A stretch of DNA of 64,000 nucleotides from Blastomussa wellsi (taxonomy: Eukaryota; Cnidaria; Anthozoa; Scleractinia; Plerogyridae): contig OX393568.1 in the NCBI GenBank assembly GCA_947652115.1, forward strand, positions 11,193,447 through 11,257,446. The letters are read 5' to 3'. Within the stretch, counting starts at the first letter, position 1. The number at the start of each line of letters is the position of its first letter. Shown here in pieces: positions 13,174 through 25,921 of the stretch. The notes under the pieces were generated by a model that saw only the letters and a list, made by a program, of their open reading frames with translations, was not told where the DNA came from and made no database searches. The position numbers were made by a program, and so were the translations under genes.

Positions 13174-16100
13174 TTGGGAACTTCGTCCGAATCGGCTGAA
13201 ATGAAAGCGCAAATGTGCGCGCAGTGTTCTTATGACGAGAACATCGTAATTTCAACGTTTCGCGGTACCCGCAATTTTTTAGCAAAAATTAAAATTTTTC
13301 GGAAAGCCAAAAAGTCATTTTTTGGAACTTCGTCCGAATTGGCTGAAATTTTAGCGCAAATGTGCGCGCAGTGTTCTTATGACGAGAACATCGTAATTTC
13401 AACGTTTCGCGGCACCCGCAATTTTTTAGCAAAAAATGAAATTTTTCGGAAGGCCAAAAAGTGATTTTTTGGAACTTCGTCCGAATCGGCTGAAATTAAA
13501 GCGCAAATGTGCGCACAGTGTTCTTATGACGAGAACATCGTAATTTCAACGTTTCGCGGCACGCGCAATTTTTTAGCAAAAAATGAAATTTTTCGGAAGG
13601 CCAAAAAGTGATTTTTGGGAACTTCGTCCGAATCGGCTGAAATTAAAGCGCAAATGTGCGCGCAGTGTTCTTATGACGAGAACATCGTAATTTCAACGTT
13701 TCGCGGCACCCGCAATTTTTTAGCAAAAAATTGAATTTTTCGGGAGGCCAAAAAGTGATTTTTGGGAACTTCGTCCGAATCGGCTGAAATTAAAGCGCAA
13801 ATGTGCGCGCAGTGTTCTTATGACGAGAACATCGTAATTTCAACGTTTCGCGGCACGCGCAATTTTTTAGCAAAAAATCAAATTTTTCGGAAAGCCAAAA
13901 AGTCATTTTTGGGAACTTCGTCCGAATCGGCTGAAATTAAAGCGCAAATGTGCGCGCAGTGTTCTTATGACGAGAACATCGTAATTTCAACGTTTCGCGG
14001 CACCCGCAATTTTTTAGCAAAAAATGAAATTTTTCGGGAGGCCAAAAAGTGATTTTTGGGAACTTCGTCCGAATCGGCTGAAATTAAAGCGCAAATGTGC
14101 GCGCAGTGTTCTTATGACGAGAACATCGTAATTTCAACGTTTCGCGGCACCCGCAATTTTTTAGCAAAAAATGAAATTTTTCGGGAGGCCAAAAAGTGAT
14201 TTTTGGGAACTTCGTCCGAATCGGCTGAAATTAAAGCGCAAATGTGCGCGCAGTGTTCTTATGACGAGAACATTGTAATTTCAACGTTTCGCGGCACCCG
14301 CAATTTTTTAGCAAAAAATGAAATTTTTCGGAAGGCCAAAAAGTTGTTTTTTGAAACTTTGTCCGAGTCGGCTGAAATTAAAGCGGAAATGTGCGCGCAG
14401 TGTTCTTATGACGAGAACATCGTAATTTCAACCTTTCGCGGCACGCGCAATTTTTTAGCAAAAAATGAAATTTTTCGGAAGGCCAAAAAGTGATTTTTGG
14501 GAACTTCGTCCGAATCGGCTGAAATTAAAGCGCAAATGTGCGCGCAGTGTTCTTATGACGAGAACATCGTAATTTCAACGTTTCGCGGCACGCGCAATTT
14601 TTTAGCAAAAAATCAAATTTTTCGGAAAGCCAAAAAGTGATTTTTGGGAACTTCGTCCGAATCGGCTGAAATTAAAGCGCAAATGTGCGCGCAGTGTTCT
14701 TATGACGAGAACATCGTAATTTCAACGTTTCGTGGCACCCGCAATTTTTTAGCAAAAAATGAAATTTTTCGGGAGGCCAAAAAGTTATTTTTGGGAACTT
14801 TGTCCGAATCGGCTGAAATTAAAGCGCAAATGTGCGCGCAGTGTTCTTATGACGAGAACATCGTAATTTCAACGTTTCGCGGCACCCGCAATTTTTTAGC
14901 AAAAAATGAAATTTTTCGGGAGGCCAAAAAGTGATTTTTGGGAACTTCGTCCGAATCGGCTGAAATTAAAGCGCAAATGTGCGCGCAGTGTTCTTATGAC
15001 GAGAACATCGTAATTTCAACGTTTCGCGGCACCTGCAATTTTTTAGCGAAAAATGAAATTTTTCGGAAGGCCAAAAAGTGATTGTTGGGAACTTCATCCG
15101 AATCGGCTGAAATGAAAGCGCAACTGTGCGCGCAGTGTTCTTATGACGAGAACATCGTACTTTCAACGTTTCGCGGAACGCGCAATTTTTTAGCAAAAAA
15201 AGAAATTTTTCGGAAGGCCAAAAAGTGATTTTTGGGAACTTCGTCCGAATCGGCTGAAATTAAAGCGCAAATGAGCGCGCAGTGTTCTTATGACGAGAAC
15301 ATCGTAATTTCAACGTTTCGCGGCACCCGCAATTTTTTAGCAAAAAATGAAATTTTTCGGAAGGCCAAAAAGTGATTTTTGGGAACTTTGTCCTAATCGG
15401 CTGAAATAAAAGCGCAAATGTGCGCGCAGTGTTCTTATGACGAGAACATCGTAATTTCAACGTTTCGCGGCACGCGCAATTTTTTAGAAAAAAAATCAAA
15501 TTTTTCGGAAAGCCAAAAAGTGATTTTTGGGAACTTCGTCCGAATCGGCTGAAATTAAAGCGCAAATGTGCGCGCAGTGTTCTTATGACGAGAACATCGT
15601 AATTTCAACGTTTCGCGGCACCCGCAATTTTTGAGCAAAAAATGAAATTTTTCGGGAGGCCAAAAAGTGATTTTTGGGAACTTCGTCCGAATCGGCTGAA
15701 ATTAAAGCGCAAATGTGCGCCCAGTGTTCTTATGACGAGAACATCGTAATTTCAACGTTTCGCGGCACCCGCAATTTTTTAGCGAAAAATGAAATTTTTC
15801 GGAAGGCCAAAAAGTGATTTTTGGGAACTTCGTCCGAATCGGCTGAAATTAAAGCGCAAACTGTTCGCGCAGTGTTCTTATGACGAGAACATCGTAATTT
15901 CAACGTTTCGCGGCACCCGCAATTTTTTAGCGAAAAATGAAATTTTTCGGAAGGCCAAAAAGTGATTTTTGGGAACTTCGTCCGAATCGGCTGAAATGAA
16001 AGCGCAAACTGTTCGCGCAGTGTTCTTATGACGAGAACATCGTAATTTCAACGTTTCGCGGCACCCGCAATTTTTTAGCAAAAAATGAATTTTTTCGGAA

Positions 16101-19100
16101 GGCCAAAAAGTAATTTTTTGGAACTTCCTCCGAATCGGCTGAAATTAAAGCGCAAATGTGCGCGCAGTGTTCTTATGTCGAGAACATCGTAATTTCAACG
16201 TTTCGCGGCACCCGCAATTTTTTAGCAAAAAATGAAATTTTTCGGGAGGCCAAAAAGTGATTTTTGGGAACTTCGTCCGAATCGGCTGAAATTAAAGCGC
16301 AAATGTGCGCGCAGTGTTCTTATGACGAGAAGATCGTAATTTCAACGTTTCGCGGCACCCGCAATTTTTTAGCAAAAAATGAAATTTTTCGGGAGGCCAA
16401 AAAGTGATTTTTGGGAACTTCGCCCGAATCGGCTTAAATGAAAGCGCAAATGTGCGCGCAGTGTTCTTATGACGAGAACATTGTAATTTCAACGTTTCAC
16501 GAAACGCGCAATTTTTTAGCAAAAAATGATTTTTTTCGGAAGGCCAAAAAGTGATTTTTGCGAACTTCGTCCGAACGGCTGAAATTAAAGCGCAAATATG
16601 CGCGCAGTGTTCTTATGACGAGAACATCGTAATTTCAACGTTTCGCGGCACGCGCAATTTTTTAGCAGAAAATGAAATTTTTTGGAAGGCCAAAAAGTGA
16701 TTTTTGGGAACTTCGTCCGAATCGGCTGAAATTAAAGCGCAAATGTGCGCGCAGTGTTCTTATGACGAGAACATCGTAATTTCAACGTTTCGCGGCACCC
16801 GCAATTTTTTAGCAAAAAATGAAATTTTTCGGGAGGCCAAAAAGTGATTTTTGGGAACTTCGTCCGAATCGGCTGAAATTAAAGCGCGAATGTGCGCGCA
16901 GTGTTCTTATGACGAGAACATCGTAAATTCAACGTTTCGCGGCACCCGCAATTTTTTAGCAAAAAATGAAATTTTTCGGGAGGCCAAAAAGTGATTTTTG
17001 GGAACTTCGCCCGAATCGGCTTAAATGAAAACGCAAATGTGCGCCCAGTGTTCTTATGACGAGAACATTGTAATTTCAACGTTTCACGAAACGCGCAATT
17101 TTTTAGCAAAAAATGAATTTTTTCGGAAGGCCAAAAAGTGATTTTTGCGAACTTCGTCCGAACGGCTGAAATTAAAGCGCAAATATGCGCGCAGTGTTCT
17201 TATGACGAGAACATCGTAATTTCAACGTTTCGCGGCACCCGCAATTTTTTAGCAAAACGTGAAATTTTTCGGAAGGCCAAAGAGTAATTTTTCTGAACTT
17301 CGTCCGAATCGGCTGAAATTTTACCGCAAATGTGCGCGCAGTGTTCTTATGACGAGAGCATCGTAATTTCAACGTTTCGCGGCACCCGCAATTTTTTAGC
17401 AAAAAATGAAATTTTTCGGAAAGCCAAAAAGTGATTTTTGGGAACTTTGTCCGAATCGGCTTAAATTTTACCGCAAATGTGCGCGCAGTGTTCTTGTGAT
17501 GAGAACATCGTAATTTCAACGTTTCGCGGCACCCCCAATTTTTTAGCAAAAAATGAAATTTTTCGGAAGGCCAAAAAGTGATTTTTGGGAACTTCGTCCG
17601 AATCGGCTGAAATTAAAGCGCAAATGTGCGCGCAGTGTTCTTATGACGAGAACATCGTAATTTCAACGTTTCGCGGCACCCGCAATTTTTTAGCAAAACG
17701 TGAAATTTTTCGAAAGGCCAAAGAGTAATTTTTCTGAACTTCGTCCGAATCGGCTGAAATTTTACCGCAAATGTGCGCGCAGTGTTCTTCTGACGAGAGC
17801 ATCGTAATTTCAACGTTTCGCGGCACCCGCAATTTTTTAGCAAAAAATGAAATTTTTCGGAAAGCCAAAAAGTGATTTTTGGGAACTTTGTCCGAATCGG
17901 CTTAAATTTTACCGCAAATGTGCGCGCAGTGTTCTTGTGATGAGAACATCGTAATTTCAACGTTTCGCGGCACCCACAATTTTTTAGCAAAAAATGAAAT
18001 TTTTCGGAAGGCCAAAAAGTGATTTTTGGGAACTTCGTCCGAATCGGCTGAAATTAAAGCGCAAATGTGCGCGCAGTGTTCTTATGACGAGAACATCGTA
18101 ATTTCAACGTTTCGCGGCACCCGCAATTTTTTAGCAAAAAATGAAATTTTTCGGGAGGCCAAAAAGTGATTGTTGGAAACTTCCTCCGAATCGGCTGAAA
18201 TAAAAGCGCAAATGTGCGCGCAGTGTTCTTATGACGAGAACATCGTAATTTCAACGTTTCGCGGCACCCGCAATTTTTTAGCAAAAAATGAAATTTTTCG
18301 GAAGGCCAAAAAGTGATTTTTGGGAACTTTGTCCTAATCGGCTGAAATAAAAGCGCAAATGTGCGCGCAGTGTTCTTATGACGAGAACATCGTAATTTCA
18401 ACGTTTCGCGGCACGCGCAATTTTTTAGAAAAAAAATCAAATTTTTCGGAAAGCCAAAAAGTGATTTTTGGGAACTTCGTCCGAATCGGCTGAAATTAAA
18501 GCGCAAATGTGCGCGCAGTGTTCTTATGACGCGAACATCGTAATTTCAACGTTTGGCGGCACCCGCAATTTTTTAGCAAAAAATGAAATTTTTCGGGAGG
18601 TCCCAAAGTGATTTTTGGGAACTTCATCCGAATCGGCTGAAATTAAAGCGCAAATGTGCGCGCAGTGTTCTTACGACGAGAACATCGTAATTTCAACGTT
18701 TCGCGGCACCCGCAATTTTTTAGCAAAAAATGAAATTTTTCGGAAGGCCAAAAAGTGATTTTTTGGAACTTCCTCCGAATCGGCTGAAATTAAAGCGCAA
18801 ATGTGCGCGCAGTGTTCTTATGACGAGAACATCGTAATTTCAACGTTTCGCGGCACCCGCAATTTTTTAGCAAAAAATGAAATTTTTTGGAAGGCCAAAA
18901 AGTGATTTTTGGGAACTTTGTCCTAATCGGCTGAAATAAAAGCGCAAATGTGCGCGCAGTGTTCTTATGACGAGAACATCGTAATTTCAACGTTTCGCGG
19001 CACGCGCAATTTTTTAGAAAAAAAATCAAATTTTTCGGAAAGCCAAAAAGTGATTTTTGGGAACTTCGTCCGAATCGGCTGAAATTAAAGCGCAAATGTG

Positions 19101-20114
19101 CGCGCAGTGTTCTTATGACGCGAACATCGTAATTTCAACGTTTCGCGGCACCCGCAATTTTTGAGCAAAAAATGAAATTTTTCGGGAGGCCAAAAAGTGA
19201 TTTTTGGGAACTTCGTCCGAATCGGCTGAAATTAAAGCGCAAATGTGCGCGCAGTGTTCTTATGACGAGAACATCGTAATTTCAACGTTTCGCGGCACCC
19301 GCAATTTTTTAGCAAAACGTGAAATTTTTCGGAAGGCCAAAGAGTAATTTTTCTGAACTTCGTCCGAATCGGCTGAAATTTTACCGCAAATGTGCGCGCA
19401 GTGTTCTTATGACGAGAGCATCGTAATTTCAACGTTTCGCGGCACCCGCAATTTTTTAGCAAAAAATGAAATTTTTCGGAAAGCCAAAAAGTGATTTTTG
19501 GGAACTTTGTCCGAATCGGCTTAAATTTTACCGCAAATGTGCGCGCAGTGTTCTTGTGATGAGAACATCGTAATTTCAACGTTTCGCGGCACCCCCAATT
19601 TTTTAGCAAAAAATGAAATTTTTCGGAAGGCCAAAAAGTGATTTTTGGGAACTTCGTCCGAATCGGCTGAAATTAAAGCGCAAATGTGCGCGCAGTGTTC
19701 TTATGACGAGAACATCGTAATTTCAACGTTTCGCGGCACCCGCAATTTTTTAGCAAAACGTGAAATTTTTCGAAAGGCCAAAGAGTAATTTTTCTGAACT
19801 TCGTCCGAATCGGCTGAAATTTTACCGCAAATGTGCGCGCAGTGTTCTTATGACGAGAGCATCGTAATTTCAACGTTTCGCGGCACCCGCAATTTTTTAG
19901 CAAAAAATGAAATTTTTCGGAAAGCCAAAAAGTGATTTTTGGGAACTTTGTCCGAATCGGCTTAAATTTTACCGCAAATGTGCGCGCAGTGTTCTTGTGA
20001 TGAGAACATCGTAATTTCAACGTTTCGCGGCACCCACAATTTTTTAGCAAAAAATGAAATTTTTCGAAAGGCCAAAAAGTGATTTTTGGGAACTTCGTCC
20101 GAATCGGCTGAAAT
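13174..20114 (+). repeat. Satellite higher-order block, copy 2
   Basis: This is the most complete copy of the large block. It matches copy 1 (offset 12888 from 13762) and copy 3, at offset 9856 for the head and 11329 from 14644 onward. Variant order is preserved over more than 6 kb, so the copies were made by block-scale duplication and not by independent monomer-level change. Confidence 0.88.
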
Positions 20115-22599
20115 TAAAGCGCAAATGTGCGCGCAGTGTTCTTATGACGAGAACATCGTAATTTCAACGTTTCGCGGCACCCGCAATTTTTTAGCAAAAA
20201 ATGAAATTTTTCGGGAGGCCAAAAAGTGATTTTTGGAAACTTCGTCCGAATCGGCTGAAATAAAAGCGCAAATGTGCGCGCAGTGTTCTTATGACGAGAA
20301 CATCGTAATTTCAACGTTTCGCGGAACGCGCAATTTTTTAGCAAAAAATGAAATTTTTCGGAAGGCCAAAAAGTGATTTTTGGGAACTTCGTCCGAATCG
20401 GCTGAAATTAAAGCGCAAATGTGCGCGCAGTGTTCTTATGACGAGAACATCGTAATTTCAACGTTTCGCGGCACCCGCAATTTTTTAGCAAAAAATGAAA
20501 TTTTTCGGAAGGCCAAAAAGTGATTTTTGGGAACTTTGTCCTAATCGGCTGAAATAAAAGCGCAAATGTGCGCGCAGTGTTCTTATGACGAGAACATCGT
20601 AATTTCAACGTTTCGCGGCACGCGCAATTTTTTAGAAAAAAAATCAATTTTTCGGAAAGCCAAAAAGTGATTTTTGGGAACTTCGTCCGAATCGGCTGAA
20701 ATTAAAGCGCAAATGTGCGCGCAGTGTTCTTAGGACGCGAACATCGTAATTTCAACGTTTGGCGGCACCCGCAATTTTTTAGCAAAAAATGAAATTTTTC
20801 GGGAGGTCAAAAAGTGATTTTTGGGAACTTCATCCGAATCGGCTGAAATTAAAGCGCAAATGTGCGCGCAGTGTTCTTACGACGAGAACATCGTAATTTC
20901 AACGTTTCGCGGCACCCGCAATTTTTTAGCAAAAAATGAAATTTTTCGGAAGGCCAAAAAGTGATTTTTTGGAACTTCCTCCGAATCGGCTGAAATTAAA
21001 GCGCAAATGTGCGCGCAGTGTTCTTATGACGAGAACATCGTAATTTCAACGTTTCGCGGCACCCGCAATTTTTTAGCAAAAAATGAAATTTTTCGGAAGG
21101 CCAAAAAGTGATTTTTGGGAACTTTGTCCTAATCGGCTGAAATAAAAGCGCAAATGTGCGCGCAGTGTTCTTATGACGAGAACATCGTAATTTCAACGTT
21201 TCGCGGCACGCGCAATTTTTTAGAAAAAAAATCAAATTTTTCGGAAAGCCAAAAAGTGATTTTTGGGAACTTCGTCCGAATCGGCTGAAATTAAAGCGCA
21301 AATGTGCGCGCAGTGTTCTTATGACGCGAACATCGTAATTTCAACGTTTCGCGGCACCCGCAATTTTTGAGCAAAAAATGAAATTTTTCGGGAGGCCAAA
21401 AAGTGATTTTTGGGAACTTCGTCCGAATCGGCTGAAATTAAAGCGCAAATGTGCGCGCAGTGTTCTTATGACGAGAACATCGTAATTTCAACGTTTCGCG
21501 GCACCCGCAATTTTTTAGCGAAAAATGAAATTTTTCGGAAGGCCAAAAAGTGATTTTTGGGAACTTCGTCTGAATCGGCTGAAATTAAAGCGCAAACTGT
21601 TCGCGCAGTGTTCTTATGACGAGAACATCGTAATTTCAACGTTTCGCGGCACCCGCAATTTTTTAGCGAAAAATGAAATTTTTCGGAAGGCCAAAAAGTG
21701 ATTTTTGGGAACTTCGTCCGAATCGGCTGAAATGAAAGCGCAAACTGTTCGCGCAGTGTTCTTATGACGAGAACATCGTAATTTCAACGTTTCGCGGCAC
21801 CCGCAATTTTTTAGCAAAAAATGAATTTTTTCGGAAGGCCAAAAAGTAATTTTTTGGAACTTCCTCCGAATCGGCTGAAATTAAAGCGCAAATGTGCGCG
21901 CAGTGTTCTTATGACGAGAACATCGTAATTTGAACGTTTCGCGGCACCCGCAATTTTTTAGCAAAAATTAAAATTTTTCGGAAAGCCAAAAAGTCATTTT
22001 TTGGAACTTCGTCCGAATTGGCTGAAATTTTAGCGCAAATGTGCGCGCAGTGTTCTTATGACGAGAACATCGTAATTTCAACGTTTCGCGGCACCCGCAA
22101 TTTTTTAGCAAAAAATGAAATTTTTCGGAAGGCCAAAAAGTGATTTTTTGGAACTTCGTCCGAATCGGCTGAAATTAAAGCGCAAATGTGCGCACAGTGT
22201 TCTTATGACGAGAACATCGTAATTTCAACGTTTCGCGGCACGCGCAATTTTTTAGCAAAAAATGAAATTTTTCGGAAGGCCAAAAAGTGATTTTTGGGAA
22301 CTTCGTCCGAATCGGCTGAAATTAAAGCGCAAATGTGCGCGCAGTGTTCTTATGACGAGAACATCGTAATTTCAACGTTTCGCGGCACCCGCAATTTTTT
22401 AGCAAAAAATGAAATTTTTCGGAAGGCCAAAAAGTGATTTTTGGGAACTTCGTCCGAATCGGCTGAAATTAAAGCGCAAATGTGCGCGCAGTGTTCTTAT
22501 GACGAGAAGATCGTAATTTCAACGTTTCGCGGCACCCGCAATTTTTTAGCAAAAAATGAAATTTTTCGGGAGGCCAAAAAGTGATTTTTGGGAACTTCG
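20115..22599 (+). repeat. Satellite, tail of block copy 2 and partial restart
   Basis: From 20115 to about 20935 the sequence keeps matching 31444-32264. It then passes through AACTGTTCGCG monomers (near 21595 and 21740) and, from about 21960, restarts with the AAAATTAAAATTTTTCGG / GTCCGAATTGG pair that heads the block elsewhere. The restart is abandoned after a few monomers. Confidence 0.75.
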
Positions 22600-25500
22600 T
22601 CCGAATCGGCTGAAATTAAAGCGCAAATGTGCGCGCAGTGTTCTTATGACGAGAACTTCGTAATTGCAACGTTTCGTGGCACCCGCAATTTTTTAGCAAA
22701 AAATGAAAGTTTTCGGAAGGCCAAACAGTGATTTTTGGGAACTTCGTCCGAATCGGCTGAAATGAAAGCGCAAACTGTTCGCGCAGTGTTCTTATGACGA
22801 GAACATCGTAATTTCAACGTTTCGCGGCACCCGCAATTTTTTAGCAAAAAATGAATTTTTTCGGAAGGCCAAAAAGTGATTTTTGGGAACTTTCTCCGAA
22901 TCGGCTGAAATTAAAGCGCAAATGTGCGCGCAGTGTTCTTATGACGAGAACATCGTAATTTCAACGTTTCGCGGCACCCGCAATTTTTTAGCGAAAAATG
23001 AAATTTTTCGGAAGGCCAAAAAGTGATTTTTGGGAACTTCGTCCGAATCGGCTGAAATGAAAGCGCAAATGTGCGCGCAGTGTTCTTATGACGAGAACAT
23101 CGTAATTTCAACGTTTCGCGGTACCCGCAATTTTTTAGCAAAAATTAAAATTTTTCGGAAAGCCAAAAAGTCATTTTTTGGAACTTCGTCCGAATTGGCT
23201 GAAATTTTAGCGCAAATGTGCGCGCAGTGTTCTTATGACGAGAACATCGTAATTTCAACGTTTCGCGGCACCCGCAATTTTTTAGCAAAAAATGAAATTT
23301 TTCGGAAGGCCAAAAAGTGATTTTTTGGAACTTCGTCCGAATCGGCTGAAATTAAAGCGCAAATGTGCGCACAGTGTTCTTATGACGAGAACATCGTAAT
23401 TTCAACGTTTCGCGGCACGCGCAATTTTTTAGCAAAAAATGAAATTTTTCGGAAGGCCAAAAAGTGATTTTTGGGAACTTCGTCCGAATCGGCTGAAATT
23501 AAAGCGCAAATGTGCGCGCAGTGTTCTTATGACGAGAACATCGTAATTTCAACGTTTCGCGGCACCCGCAATTTTTTAGCAAAAAATTGAATTTTTCGGG
23601 AGGCCAAAAAGTGATTTTTGGGAACTTCGTCCGAATCGGCTGAAATTAAAGCGCAAATGTGCGCGCAGTGTTCTTATGACGAGAACATCGTAATTTCAAC
23701 GTTTCGCGGCACGCGCAATTTTTTAGCAAAAAATCAAATTTTTCGGAAAGCCAAAAAGTCATTTTTGGGAACTTCGTCCGAATCGGCTGAAATTAAAGCG
23801 CAAATGTGCGCGCAGTGTTCTTATGACGAGAACATCGTAATTTCAACGTTTCGCGGCACCCGCAATTTTTTAGCAAAAAATGAAATTTTTCGGGAGGCCA
23901 AAAAGTGATTTTTGGGAACTTCGTCCGAATCGGCTGAAATTAAAGCGCAAATGTGCGCGCAGTGTTCTTATGACGAGAACATCGTAATTTCAACGTTTCG
24001 CGGCACCCGCAATTTTTTAGCAAAAAATGAAATTTTTCGGGAGGCCAAAAAGTGATTTTTGGGAACTTCGTCCGAATCGGCTGAAATTAAAGCGCAAATG
24101 TGCGCGCAGTGTTCTTATGACGAGAACATTGTAATTTCAACGTTTCGCGGCACCCGCAATTTTTTAGCAAAAAATGAAATTTTTCGGAAGGCCAAAAAGT
24201 TGTTTTTTGAAACTTTGTCCGAGTCGGCTGAAATTAAAGCGGAAATGTGCGCGCAGTGTTCTTATGACGAGAACATCGTAATTTCAACCTTTCGCGGCAC
24301 GCGCAATTTTTTAGCAAAAAATGAAATTTTTCGGAAGGCCAAAAAGTGATTTTTGGGAACTTCGTCCGAATCGGCTGAAATTAAAGCGCAAATGTGCGCG
24401 CAGTGTTCTTATGACGAGAACATCGTAATTTCAACGTTTCGCGGCACGCGCAATTTTTTAGCAAAAAATCAAATTTTTCGGAAAGCCAAAAAGTGATTTT
24501 TGGGAACTTCGTCCGAATCGGCTGAAATTAAAGCGCAAATGTGCGCGCAGTGTTCTTATGACGAGAACATCGTAATTTCAACGTTTCGTGGCACCCGCAA
24601 TTTTTTAGCAAAAAATGAAATTTTTCGGGAGGCCAAAAAGTTATTTTTGGGAACTTTGTCCGAATCGGCTGAAATTAAAGCGCAAATGTGCGCGCAGTGT
24701 TCTTATGACGAGAACATCGTAATTTCAACGTTTCGCGGCACCCGCAATTTTTTAGCAAAAAATGAAATTTTTCGGGAGGCCAAAAAGTGATTTTTGGGAA
24801 CTTCGTCCGAATCGGCTGAAATTAAAGCGCAAATGTGCGCGCAGTGTTCTTATGACGAGAACATCGTAATTTCAACGTTTCGCGGCACCTGCAATTTTTT
24901 AGCGAAAAATGAAATTTTTCGGAAGGCCAAAAAGTGATTGTTGGGAACTTCATCCGAATCGGCTGAAATGAAAGCGCAACTGTGCGCGCAGTGTTCTTAT
25001 GACGAGAACATCGTACTTTCAACGTTTCGCGGAACGCGCAATTTTTTAGCAAAAAAAGAAATTTTTCGGAAGGCCAAAAAGTGATTTTTGGGAACTTCGT
25101 CCGAATCGGCTGAAATTAAAGCGCAAATGAGCGCGCAGTGTTCTTATGACGAGAACATCGTAATTTCAACGTTTCGCGGCACCCGCAATTTTTTAGCAAA
25201 AAATGAAATTTTTCGGAAGGCCAAAAAGTGATTTTTGGGAACTTTGTCCTAATCGGCTGAAATAAAAGCGCAAATGTGCGCGCAGTGTTCTTATGACGAG
25301 AACATCGTAATTTCAACGTTTCGCGGCACGCGCAATTTTTTAGAAAAAAAATCAAATTTTTCGGAAAGCCAAAAAGTGATTTTTGGGAACTTCGTCCGAA
25401 TCGGCTGAAATTAAAGCGCAAATGTGCGCGCAGTGTTCTTATGACGAGAACATCGTAATTTCAACGTTTCGCGGCACCCGCAATTTTTGAGCAAAAAATG

Positions 25501-25921
25501 AAATTTTTCGGGAGGCCAAAAAGTGATTTTTGGGAACTTCGTCCGAATCGGCTGAAATTAAAGCGCAAATGTGCGCGCAGTGTTCTTATGACGAGAACAT
25601 CGTAATTTCAACGTTTCGCGGCACCCGCAATTTTTTAGCGAAAAATGAAATTTTTCGGAAGGCCAAAAAGTGATTTTTGGGAACTTCGTCCGAATCGGCT
25701 GAAATTAAAGCGCAAACTGTTCGCGCAGTGTTCTTATGACGAGAACATCGTAATTTCAACGTTTCGCGGCACCCGCAATTTTTTAGCGAAAAATGAAATT
25801 TTTCGGAAGGCCAAAAAGTGATTTTTGGGAACTTCGTCCGAATCGGCTGAAATTAAAGCGCAAACTGTTCGCGCAGTGTTCTTATGACGAGAACATCGTA
25901 ATTTCAACGTTTCGCGGCACG
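22600..25921 (+). repeat. Satellite higher-order block, copy 3 (head)
   Basis: It matches 12744 to about 15990 at offset 9856. The match is lost at about 25850-25921, where the sequence jumps back to a monomer type found at about 24446 (CACGCGC, AAAAATCAAATTTTTC). Confidence 0.83.
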